From NCBI GenBank assembly GCA_964546995.1, contig CAZJKO010000044.1, positions 1 through 7,608 on the forward strand: 7,608 nucleotides of DNA, read 5' to 3'. The translations under genes were made by a program, and so were the position numbers. This stretch comes from CAZJKO01 sp964546995 (GTDB taxonomy: Bacteria; Bacillota_I; Bacilli_A; RF39; UBA660). Each line of letters begins with the position of its first letter. The stretch's first letter is position 1. Positions 1 to 4,854 of the stretch are shown here, piece by piece. The notes beneath the pieces were generated by a model. The model was given only the letters and a program-made list of their open reading frames with translations, had not been told where the DNA came from and ran no database searches.

Positions 1-50
1 AAGCACGGCAACGTGTGGAGTCGAAGCGTACTAATAGGTCCATCGCCTTT
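1..50 (+). rRNA. rrl: 23S rRNA, 3' end only
   Basis: The first ~50 bases match the last stretch of bacterial 23S rRNA: the conserved ACTAATAGGTC element near positions 30-40 follows a small hairpin (GCACG/CGTGT, about 3-15) corresponding to the terminal domain VI helices. The gene enters from outside the window on the left. The exact 3' end cannot be fixed from sequence alone; about position 48-52 is likely because the following bases start the spacer. The 5S gene downstream on the same strand confirms an rRNA operon end. Confidence 0.85.
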
Positions 51-56
51 TTATGA

Positions 57-97
57 CTAGATTACCTGACTCTTATACAGAATCATTGGTAATCTAG
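57..97 (+). other. 23S-5S spacer hairpin 1 (possible rRNA processing stem)
   Basis: Directly after the 23S end, CTAGATTACC (57-66) and GGTAATCTAG (88-97) form a perfect 10-bp inverted repeat around a 21-base loop. Stems next to mature rRNA ends are typical RNase III-type processing substrates in bacteria; that role here is inference. Confidence 0.55.
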
Positions 98-114
98 GAT
101 GACGTAACTAGCAA

Positions 115-145
115 TCGGTATTGGATTCAGTATATCGAATACCGA
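115..145 (+). other. 23S-5S spacer hairpin 2
   Basis: TCGGTATT (115-122) pairs with AATACCGA (138-145); after a G-G mismatch, GAT (124-126) pairs with ATC (134-136), leaving a 7-base loop. Flanking AACT (106-109) and AGTT (150-153) could extend the structure. Role is unknown; maturation of the rRNA transcript is the simplest guess. Confidence 0.5.
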
Positions 146-210
146 GTGAAGTTTTACATTTCATCGTTCACCTTATGGACATCAACAGGACGTTTGAAAG
201 ACTATAGATC

Positions 211-246
211 AAACTTTTTCGGAAACCGCACTTTTCGAAAAAGTTT
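211..246 (+). other. 23S-5S spacer hairpin 3
   Basis: AAACTTTTTCG (211-221) and CGAAAAAGTTT (236-246) form a perfect 11-bp stem with a 14-base loop, the strongest hairpin in the spacer. The T tract that follows (255-261) makes it resemble a weak terminator, but it lies before the 5S gene in the same transcript, so a processing or antitermination role is more likely. Confidence 0.5.
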
Positions 247-266
247 AGAACTTGTTTTTTTGGAAC

Positions 267-309
267 GTTGGGAAACTCTCTTTCTTAAAGAAAGTTGCCC
301 ACTCCCAAC
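267..309 (+). other. Stem-loop abutting the 5S 5' end
   Basis: GTTGGGA (267-273) pairs with TCCCAAC (303-309), and inside it CTTTCT (280-285) pairs with AGAAAG (289-294). The outer arm touches the predicted first base of 5S rRNA, which suggests a precursor fold that helps define the 5S 5' end. The two stems are visible in the sequence; the function is inferred. Confidence 0.4.
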
Positions 310-417
310 TTGGTGCCCATAGCGCTGGGGAAATACCTGTTTACATTCCGAACACAGAAGTCAAGCCCAGTCGCGGCGATTATACTGCCCCAAGCGGGAA
401 ACTAGCAAGGTGCCAAA
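309..417 (+). rRNA. rrf: 5S rRNA
   Basis: Complete 5S rRNA of about 109 nt. Helix I is formed by TTGGTGCC (310-317) with GGTGCCAA near 410-417, using two G-U pairs. Helix II pairs GCG-CTGGG with CCCAG-TCGC, and the conserved loop around CATTCCGAACACAGAAGT (344-361) is present. It lies after the 23S 3' end and before a strong terminator, so it closes an rRNA operon. The end positions are estimates good to a few bases. Any open frame through this region is a chance frame in rRNA. Confidence 0.9.
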
Positions 418-425
418 TTATACGC

Positions 426-451
426 AAAGACCACCCCGACGGGTGGTCTTT
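426..451 (+). terminator. rRNA operon terminator
   Basis: AAAGACCACCC (426-436) and GGGTGGTCTTT (441-451) form a perfect 11-bp stem with a CGAC loop, nine bases after 5S. The A/T ends of the stem supply the U-rich side, and the TCTTTCGTG ending resembles classical rrn terminators. The palindrome could act in both directions. Confidence 0.88.
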
Positions 452-546
452 CGTGTGTTATAGTATTATCTATTATTCAAAAAAACACATTAAGCCCAAG
501 AATTGCTCAAAAAACTTCGCCTAACAGATAGCCAACAGAGATAAAC

Positions 547-557
547 TGTGCTATAAT
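547..557 (+). promoter_or_regulatory. Extended -10 promoter upstream of the PPOX-fold gene
   Basis: TGTGCTATAAT (547-557) contains a perfect TATAAT (552-557) preceded by a TG dinucleotide. No good -35 is visible 16-18 bases upstream. Initiation would fall near 564, where an AGGAG sequence (564-568) begins, six bases before the ATG at 575. The same 11-mer with one change precedes the glycosyltransferase gene at 1266-1276. The stretch 452-546 between the terminator and this promoter holds nothing else I recognise. Confidence 0.6.
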
Positions 558-574
558 ATCTCTAGGAGTTATGT

Positions 575-1084
575 ATGATGTTAATTGCGAGAATTAAAAC
601 CTTTTTATCTGATCACAAAATCTTTTCTATCTGGTATAATGTAGATATGAAACATCCAGAAGTTACTTTTAATAAACTCATCGACAAACAAAAAGTTTGC
701 TATCTTGGCACGATCGGCAAGGACGGCTACCCGCACATCACCGCTATGCTTGCTCCGCGCAAACACAACGGCATCAAAGAGTTTTTCCTCTCCACCAACA
801 CTTCGTCTCAAAAAGTTCAAAACCTCCGTCAGAATTCCAAAGCCAGCCTGTACTTTTGTGATCGTCGGTTTTACCGCGGACTCGAGCTAAAAGGTACGGT
901 TGAAGTTCTCGAAGATCAAGATTCTAAGACTATGCTCTGGGAAAAAGGTGATACTATGTTTTACAAAGAGGGCGTAACCGACCCCGACTATTGCGTTCTC
1001 AAGTTTACCGCCACTTCTGCGCGCTACTACAACAATCTCAAGACTTCCGACGTTAAGATTCCGCAACTTATCGCTACCGAGTAG
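575..1084 (+). CDS. Pyridoxamine 5'-phosphate oxidase (PPOX)-fold protein, putative flavin-binding
   Basis: A 169-residue protein resembling the small PPOX/general stress split-barrel family, which binds FMN or F420 and acts as a cytosolic oxidoreductase; the substrate is unknown. Family-like parts are the strand and turn with YLGTIGKDGYPHI (43-55), the FFLSTNTSS strand (70-78) followed by KVQNLRQNSKASLYF (80-94), and the ELKGTVEVLED strand (104-114). Start choice is uncertain. ATG 575 has AGGAG six bases upstream. The internal ATG at 647 (Met25) gives a 145-residue protein closer to the usual family length, and has its own -10 placed for a leaderless transcript. There is no signal peptide. 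It follows an rRNA terminator and appears to be transcribed alone. The fold call is fairly secure; the reaction cannot be named from sequence. Confidence 0.82.
   Translation: MMLIARIKTFLSDHKIFSIWYNVDMKHPEVTFNKLIDKQKVCYLGTIGKDGYPHITAMLAPRKHNGIKEFFLSTNTSSQKVQNLRQNSKASLYFCDRRFYRGLELKGTVEVLEDQDSKTMLWEKGDTMFYKEGVTDPDYCVLKFTATSARYYNNLKTSDVKIPQLIATE
632..640 (+). promoter_or_regulatory. Possible internal leaderless promoter (extended -10)
   Basis: TGGTATAAT (632-640) is a perfect extended -10, and six bases separate it from the ATG at 647, so transcription could start at or next to the A of that codon. This would yield a leaderless mRNA for the shorter, family-length PPOX protein. It lies in frame inside the longer reading (Trp-Tyr-Asn codons), so it could be coincidence. 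Confidence 0.4.
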
Positions 1085-1137
1085 CCTCCGTGAGTAATAC
1101 GTCTCGGAAAAAGCGTAGTTTTGAAACAGGCTACACA

Positions 1138-1229
1138 GGCCTTGTCGCATAATTAATGCGCCTCCCCTATAGAAGCACGTTATTCTTACCCGGTCCACTG
1201 GGATCGGAATTGAATTATGCAACAAGACC
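1138..1229 (-). repeat. Long imperfect inverted repeat between genes (possible structured RNA)
   Basis: Arms 1138-1154 and 1213-1229 are complementary over 17 positions. Read as + strand RNA, two pairs (1140/1227 and 1146/1221) are C-A mismatches. Read as - strand RNA both become G-U wobbles and the stem is unbroken. Between the arms a smaller stem, CCGGTCC (1190-1196) with GGATCGG (1201-1207), is continuous only on the + strand. No T tract follows either arm, so it does not look like an ordinary terminator, and I match it to no known RNA family. It lies between the PPOX stop (1084) and the glycosyltransferase promoter; the rest of 1085-1265 holds nothing recognised. Confidence 0.45.
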
Positions 1230-1265
1230 GGCTATATAAATGCCTACTTTTATTTTTAAGATAAA

Positions 1266-1276
1266 TGTGCTATACT
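1266..1276 (+). promoter_or_regulatory. Extended -10 promoter giving a leaderless glycosyltransferase mRNA
   Basis: TGTGCTATACT (1266-1276) differs by one base from the motif at 547-557, and both are preceded by AGATAAA. Seven bases separate the -10 from the ATG at 1284, so initiation is expected at or one base before the start codon. No Shine-Dalgarno sequence is present, which agrees with leaderless translation. Confidence 0.6.
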
Positions 1277-1283
1277 ATAAATA

Positions 1284-2018
1284 ATGAAAAAGATTTCTGT
1301 AATAGTTTCTTGCTACAACGAAGAAAAAGCCCTACCACTTTTTTATGCCGAGATGGAAAAAGTCCGTCAGCAAGATTTTAGCGATGTTGATGTTAAGTTT
1401 GAATACATTTTCGTCAACGATGGTAGCCATGATCAGACTCTAGATATTATGAAACAACTTGCCGCGCACGATCCTAAAGTTAAGTATATTTCTTTTTCGC
1501 GCAATTTTGGTAAAGAAGCCGCTATGCTTGCCGGCCTCGAGGCCGCCACGGGTAACTATATCACGATTATGGATGCTGACCTGCAGGATCCGCCTGCTCT
1601 GCTTCGCCAAATGTATGACGAAATTACTCAGCACGGCTACGATCGAGTCGGCACTCGTCGCGTTTCTCGCAAAGGCGAACCACCAATTCGGAGTTTTTTC
1701 GCTCGACGTTTCTATAAACTTATTAATCGTATGTCTAATGTCCAAATGGTCGACGGCGCCCGCGACTATTGGCTGATGACGCGTCAAGTTGCCGATGCGC
1801 TGATTTCCCTGCGCGAATATAATCGCTATTCCAAAGGTCTTAACGCTTTTGTCGGTTTCGATACTAAATGGATCGAATACGAAAACGTCGAACGTGTCGC
1901 CGGTGAAACCAAATGGTCTTTCTGGAAACTTTTCAAATATGCCATCGAGGGTATCACTGCTTTTTCGACGGTTCCGTTGGTGATTTCTTCACTAGTCGGC
2001 CTGATTTTCTGTCTAGTT
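1284..2018 (+). CDS. Family 2 glycosyltransferase, GtrB/DPM1-like, 3' end lost at junction
   Basis: This is an inverting GT-A glycosyltransferase resembling polyprenyl-phosphate sugar transferases (bactoprenol glucosyltransferase GtrB, dolichol-phosphate mannosyltransferase), which load a sugar from an NDP donor onto a lipid carrier at the inner face of the membrane. Visible motifs are VIVSCYNEE (6-14), the nucleotide-binding FVNDGSHDQT (43-52), SFSRNFGKEAAMLAGL (70-85), the metal-binding DADLQDPP (97-104) and an EYNRYSKG segment (178-185) before GETKWSFWKLFKYAIEG (207-223). A membrane segment begins near residue 226 (FSTVPLVISSLVGLIFCLV). The family usually has about 310-320 residues with two C-terminal membrane helices; authentic sequence stops near residue 243-245. 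The open frame continues to 2369, but that part is antisense to rplX and rplN and is not real. Sugar and acceptor are unknown. Confidence 0.85.
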
Positions 2019-2021
2019 CTC
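2009..2021. other. Chimeric junction between two genomes
   Basis: Upstream of here the + strand encodes a recognisable glycosyltransferase up to its first membrane helix. Downstream the - strand encodes ribosomal protein L24 from its start to about residue 79. Both proteins lose family similarity at the same place, both are truncated, and gene style changes: left-hand genes use G/C-rich synonymous codons and start-adjacent promoters, right-hand genes use A/T-rich codons and AGGAGG sites. The exact base cannot be fixed. A contig misjoin is much more likely than a natural fusion inside an essential ribosomal operon. Confidence 0.8.
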
Positions 2022-2248
2022 TTTTTAGTTTTAGGATCAATTAACATAACGTTTGAAGCATGGATTGGAGCTTCTATTTCTAAGATTCCTCCAGTTTCTT
2101 GTCCATTACCTTTCTTATGTTTTTTGATAATATTTGCACCTTCAACGATAACTTTATTTTCGCTTCTTAGTGTCTTTATTATTTTTCCTTCTTTACCTTT
2201 ACTAGATCCGGCGATTACTACGACTTTATCTCCTACTTTAAAGTTCAT
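2012..2248 (-). CDS. rplX: Ribosomal protein L24 (uL24), C-terminal end lost at junction
   Basis: L24 is an early-binding large-subunit protein that starts 50S assembly. The KOW domain is evident from residue 3 (FKVGDKVVVIAGSSKGKEG), followed by KVIVEGANIIKKH (32-44) and the typical APIHASNVMLIDPKT run (60-74). About 79 genuine residues remain of the usual 100-105; the expected VGYK-type continuation and lysine-rich tail are missing, and what follows in frame (to 1826) is antisense glycosyltransferase sequence. AAGGAGG lies eight bases before the ATG. The gene is 11 bases downstream of the rplN stop, as expected for the spc operon, where rplE would come next. Confidence 0.9.
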
Positions 2249-2259
2249 AATATCCTCCT

Positions 2260-2628
2260 TTATAGCACTTCTTTTGCAAGTGATGCGATTTTCATATAAC
2301 CGTTATCACGAATTTCACGTGCTACTGGTCCGAAAACACGAGTTCCTACTGGACTCTTGTCATCTTTAATAATAACGCAAGCATTGTCATCGAACTTAAT
2401 GTAACTTCCATCTTCGCGACGGACACCAAAGGTACTTCTAACAATTACTGCTTTTACTACTTTTCCCTTTTTGACGGTTCCATTTGGGGTAGCACTTTTG
2501 ATGGTTCCTACCACAATATCTCCAATGTTACCTGTTTTTACTTTGCTTCCTCCAAGAACACGAATTACTAATAATTCTTTTGCCCCAGAGTTGTCAGCAA
2601 CTTTTAATCTACTTTCTTGTTGTAACAT
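2260..2628 (-). CDS. rplN: Ribosomal protein L14 (uL14)
   Basis: Complete 122-residue L14, the standard bacterial length. It sits at the 50S subunit interface near L19, contacts 16S helix 14 in the intersubunit bridge, and is the docking site of the silencing factor RsfS. The N-terminal QQESRLKVADNSGAKE (3-18) and the signature SYIKFDDNACVIIKDD (75-90) followed by GTRVFGPVARE (95-105) are intact. GAAGGAGG precedes the ATG at a normal distance, and the stop is TAA. It is 24 bases after rpsQ and 11 before rplX. Confidence 0.97.
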   Translation of the reverse strand: MLQQESRLKVADNSGAKELLVIRVLGGSKVKTGNIGDIVVGTIKSATPNGTVKKGKVVKAVIVRSTFGVRREDGSYIKFDDNACVIIKDDKSPVGTRVFGPVAREIRDNGYMKIASLAKEVL

Positions 2629-2652
2629 ATTAAATCCTCCTTCACTTAAGAA

Positions 2653-2913
2653 TTATAAAATAACTGCTTCTTTTACAATTTCAGCTAAGTAGAAGTGTTT
2701 TGTTTTCGAAATTGGCTTCGTTTCGACAATTCTTACGGTATCCCCTACTTTGGCTTTGTTTGACTCATCATGAGCGGCATATTTCTTTGAGCTTTTTACT
2801 CGTTTACCATACTTTGGATGTTTCTTGTAAGTTTCCACTAAAACGGTAATCGTTTTATCACCTTTGTCGCTTACAACTTTTCCAACTAATTCACGTTTTT
2901 TTGCTTCATTCAT
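2653..2913 (-). CDS. rpsQ: Ribosomal protein S17 (uS17)
   Basis: Complete 86-residue S17, an OB-fold primary binder of the 5' domain of 16S rRNA in the 30S subunit. Clear family elements are the RELVGKVVSDKGDKTITV strand region (7-24), KKYAAHDE (43-50), and GDTVRIVETKPISKTKHF (57-74). AAGGAGGG lies seven bases upstream of the ATG and overlaps the rpmC stop region, so translation is probably coupled. The stop is TAA. The short C-terminal VKEAVIL tail is ordinary for Bacilli-type S17. Confidence 0.96.
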   Translation of the reverse strand: MNEAKKRELVGKVVSDKGDKTITVLVETYKKHPKYGKRVKSSKKYAAHDESNKAKVGDTVRIVETKPISKTKHFYLAEIVKEAVIL

Positions 2914-2924
2914 AGTAACCCTCC

Positions 2925-3116
2925 TTATTTTCCTTCGCGTTCTTTCAAAACAGTTTTCATTCTTGCGACAGTATGTCTCAATTCTTTGATTCTTGAAGGT
3001 TTTTCTAAGTTACCTGTTGCTTGTTGGAAACGCAAGTTGAATAGTTCTTCTTTGTTTTCTTTTATTTTGGCACTTATTTCTTCAGTGGTTAGATTTCTAA
3101 TCTCATTAACCTTCAT
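2925..3116 (-). CDS. rpmC: Ribosomal protein L29 (uL29)
   Basis: L29 is a small two-helix protein near the polypeptide exit tunnel, part of the docking site for trigger factor and SRP. I start at the ATG at 3116 (63 residues) because MKVNEIRNLTTEEI aligns exactly with the usual L29 N terminus and a GGTGGTG purine stretch lies six bases upstream. The ATG at 3131 would add five residues behind only a weak A-rich site. Conserved ELFNLRFQQATGNLEKPSRI and the VARMKTVLKERE end are present. The gene overlaps the 3' end of rplP by 11 bases, which suggests translational coupling. Confidence 0.93.
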   Translation of the reverse strand: MKVNEIRNLTTEEISAKIKENKEELFNLRFQQATGNLEKPSRIKELRHTVARMKTVLKEREGK

Positions 3117-3537
3117 TTGATTCACCACCATTTTCTTTTTTTACAAATTTCGTTTTGATTGGTAGTTTGTGACTAGCAAGGCGAAGTGCTTCTCTTGCTA
3201 CTTCTTCTGTTACTCCGGCAATTTCAAACATGATTTTACCTTCTTTTACAACAGCTACCCATCCTTCCACGTTACCTTTACCTTTACCTTGACGAGTACC
3301 AATTGGTTTTTTGGTCAATGGCATGTGTGGGAAAATGTTAATCCATACTTTTCCACCACGTTTCATGTAACGAGTCATTGCAATACGAGCTGCTTCGATT
3401 TGATTTGCTGTAATCCAAGCTCCTTCTTTGGCCATAAGTCCATATTCTCCGTTATGAAGTTCACGATTACCACGAGATAATCCTTCGTGAGGTAATCTAT
3501 GAACACGACGATATTTTGTTCTTGATGGTATTAACAT
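3106..3537 (-). CDS. rplP: Ribosomal protein L16 (uL16)
   Basis: Complete 143-residue L16, a late-assembling 50S protein that helps position tRNA in the A and P sites. Conserved parts are KYRRVHR (8-14), the block ANQIEAARIAMTRYMKRGGK (44-63), and EVAREALRLASHKLPIKTKF (112-131). The loop reaching the peptidyl transferase region reads IGTRQGKGKGNVEGW, keeping the Arg and Gly-rich stretch but differing from the usual LEVRMGSGKG of Bacilli. The C terminus carries a short ENGGESNEG tail. The start is two bases after the rpsC stop, with GGGAGG inside the rpsC 3' end; the 3' end overlaps rpmC. Confidence 0.97.
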   Translation of the reverse strand: MLIPSRTKYRRVHRLPHEGLSRGNRELHNGEYGLMAKEGAWITANQIEAARIAMTRYMKRGGKVWINIFPHMPLTKKPIGTRQGKGKGNVEGWVAVVKEGKIMFEIAGVTEEVAREALRLASHKLPIKTKFVKKENGGESNEG

Positions 3538-3539
3538 AA

Positions 3540-4196
3540 TTAATTACCTCCCTTAGTACTTTTCTTTGATGGAAGGATTTCTCCTTTATAGATCCATACC
3601 TTTACTCCAATTTTACCAAATGTCGTATCTGCTTCACTACTAGCATAATCGACATCTGCTCTTAGTGTATGTAGAGGGATCGTTCCTTCTGTGTATCCTT
3701 CACTACGAGCCATATCAGCTCCACCTAAACGTCCTGATACTAACGTTTTGATTCCTTTTGCTCCCGATTTCATGGCATTTCGAATTGCGCGTTTTTGCGC
3801 CATACGGAATGAGGCACGGTTCGTAATTTGGTTCGCAATAGAATCTGCAACAATTTGGGCATTCATATCAGGTTTTTTAATATCGACGATCGAAATTTGA
3901 ATTTCTTCATCGACTAATTTCTTCAATTCTTTTTTTAATTTTTCGATTTCTTCGCCACCACGTCCAATAATGACACCAGGTTTTGAAGTGTGTACGATTA
4001 CTTCGCATCGTTTACTTGTTCTTTCAACTTCGATTTTAGAAACAGAGGCTTTTTTAAACTTTTCTTCTAAGTATTTGCGGATTTTTAAATCGTTTGCTAA
4101 TACTTTTTTGAAATCAGTCTTGTTTGCATACCATCTTGCTTCCCATTCTTTGTTGATTCCAAGTCTAAGTCCATTTGGACTTACTTTTTGTCCCAT
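3540..4196 (-). CDS. rpsC: Ribosomal protein S3 (uS3)
   Basis: S3 is a 30S head protein at the mRNA entry channel with mRNA-unwinding activity. I start at 4196, giving 218 residues beginning MGQKVSPNGLRLG, the universal S3 N terminus, with AAGGAGG at proper spacing; the frame is open to 4295, but the extra 33 codons overlap rplV and are not family-like. A KH domain carries the GRGG loop (78-81) in PGVIIGRGGEEIEKL. The C-terminal signature with GRLGGADMARSE (155-166) and GTIPLHTLRADVDYA (171-185) is intact. It begins 16 bases after the rplV stop and ends two bases before rplP. Confidence 0.97.
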   Translation of the reverse strand: MGQKVSPNGLRLGINKEWEARWYANKTDFKKVLANDLKIRKYLEEKFKKASVSKIEVERTSKRCEVIVHTSKPGVIIGRGGEEIEKLKKELKKLVDEEIQISIVDIKKPDMNAQIVADSIANQITNRASFRMAQKRAIRNAMKSGAKGIKTLVSGRLGGADMARSEGYTEGTIPLHTLRADVDYASSEADTTFGKIGVKVWIYKGEILPSKKSTKGGN

Positions 4197-4212
4197 ACTC
4201 TTCCTCCTTACC

Positions 4213-4545
4213 TTATTTTGTAGCCACTGTAATGACGATGTGACTTGTTCTCTTATCTTTGTGTCCGATGTGTGAACGTGAATCAAACATGACACGTTTC
4301 ATCACAGGACCTGCATCTACTCTTGCTTCTTTTACATATAGTGTGTTTGCATCCATACCACCGTTATTTACGGCATTGGCAATAGCAGATTCCAACACTT
4401 TCTTTGTAAGCCTTGCTGGCTTTTTATTCATATTATTCAATATGGTTAATGCTTCCTCAACCTTTTTACCACGAATAAGGTCTACGACCAAACGCGTTTT
4501 AATGGGAGATACTCTAAGCATTTTAGCGATTGCTCTTGCTTCCAT
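4213..4545 (-). CDS. rplV: Ribosomal protein L22 (uL22)
   Basis: Complete 110-residue L22, which binds 23S rRNA and sends a long beta-hairpin into the nascent-peptide exit tunnel. The core is conserved: RVSPIKTRLVVDLIRGKKVEEA (11-32 region), VLESAIANAVNN (50-61) and the RTSHIVITV end (99-107). The hairpin tip (85-98, VMFDSRSHIGHKDK) lacks the Arg-rich RPRAxGRA-type sequence common in bacteria and is less basic. Since its flanks align perfectly this is not a frameshift. AGGAGG lies upstream of the ATG; the gene follows the rpsS stop by 24 bases. Confidence 0.96.
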   Translation of the reverse strand: MEARAIAKMLRVSPIKTRLVVDLIRGKKVEEALTILNNMNKKPARLTKKVLESAIANAVNNGGMDANTLYVKEARVDAGPVMKRVMFDSRSHIGHKDKRTSHIVITVATK

Positions 4546-4569
4546 ATGTCTTCCTCCTAAGTTCTATTC

Positions 4570-4839
4570 CTATTTTTTCTTATCCGTTCCATGTCCACCA
4601 AACTTACGAGTTAACGCGAATTCTCCTAACTTATGTCCTACCATATCTTCGGTAACATAAACAGGGATAAACTCTTTACCGTTATGAACTGCAAATGTGT
4701 GTCCAATAAAGTCAGGATAAATTGTTGAACGGCGTGACCATGTTTTGATAACTTCTTTTTTCCCTTTATCATTTAATTCTTTTACTTTTTTTAATAAGCG
4801 ATCAAATACATAAGGTCCCTTTTTAAGACTTCTTGCCAT
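4570..4839 (-). CDS. rpsS: Ribosomal protein S19 (uS19)
   Basis: Complete 89-residue S19, a 30S head protein that pairs with S13 near the A-site finger bridge. The N-terminal MARSLKKGPYV and the family signature HNGKEFIPVYVTEDMVGHKL (52-71) followed by GEFALTRKF are present; the C terminus ends in the usual basic KKK. AAAGGATG precedes the ATG with about seven bases between. The start lies 15 bases after the rplB stop (TAG) and the gene itself ends in TAG. Confidence 0.97.
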   Translation of the reverse strand: MARSLKKGPYVFDRLLKKVKELNDKGKKEVIKTWSRRSTIYPDFIGHTFAVHNGKEFIPVYVTEDMVGHKLGEFALTRKFGGHGTDKKK

Positions 4840-4854
4840 AAAGTTTCATCCTTT

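Noticed and set aside
252..524. Open frame of 90 codons on the + strand
   Set aside because: It lies across the spacer, the 5S rRNA and the rrn terminator; the translation resembles no protein and is a chance frame in RNA-coding DNA.
887..1225. Minus-strand open frame of 112 codons opposite the PPOX gene and intergenic region
   Set aside because: No ribosome binding site or recognisable sequence; it crosses the inverted repeat and is antisense to a better supported gene.
1085..1265. Possible tRNA, SRP RNA, tmRNA or RNase P RNA in the intergenic region
   Set aside because: No T-arm GTTCGAATCC-like sequence, no SRP GGAAG/GCAGC apical motif and no RNase P or tmRNA signature could be found on either strand; only the inverted repeat remains.
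1440..1787. Frames antisense to and in another frame of the glycosyltransferase
   Set aside because: Both overlap strongly motif-supported glycosyltransferase codons and have no family similarity.
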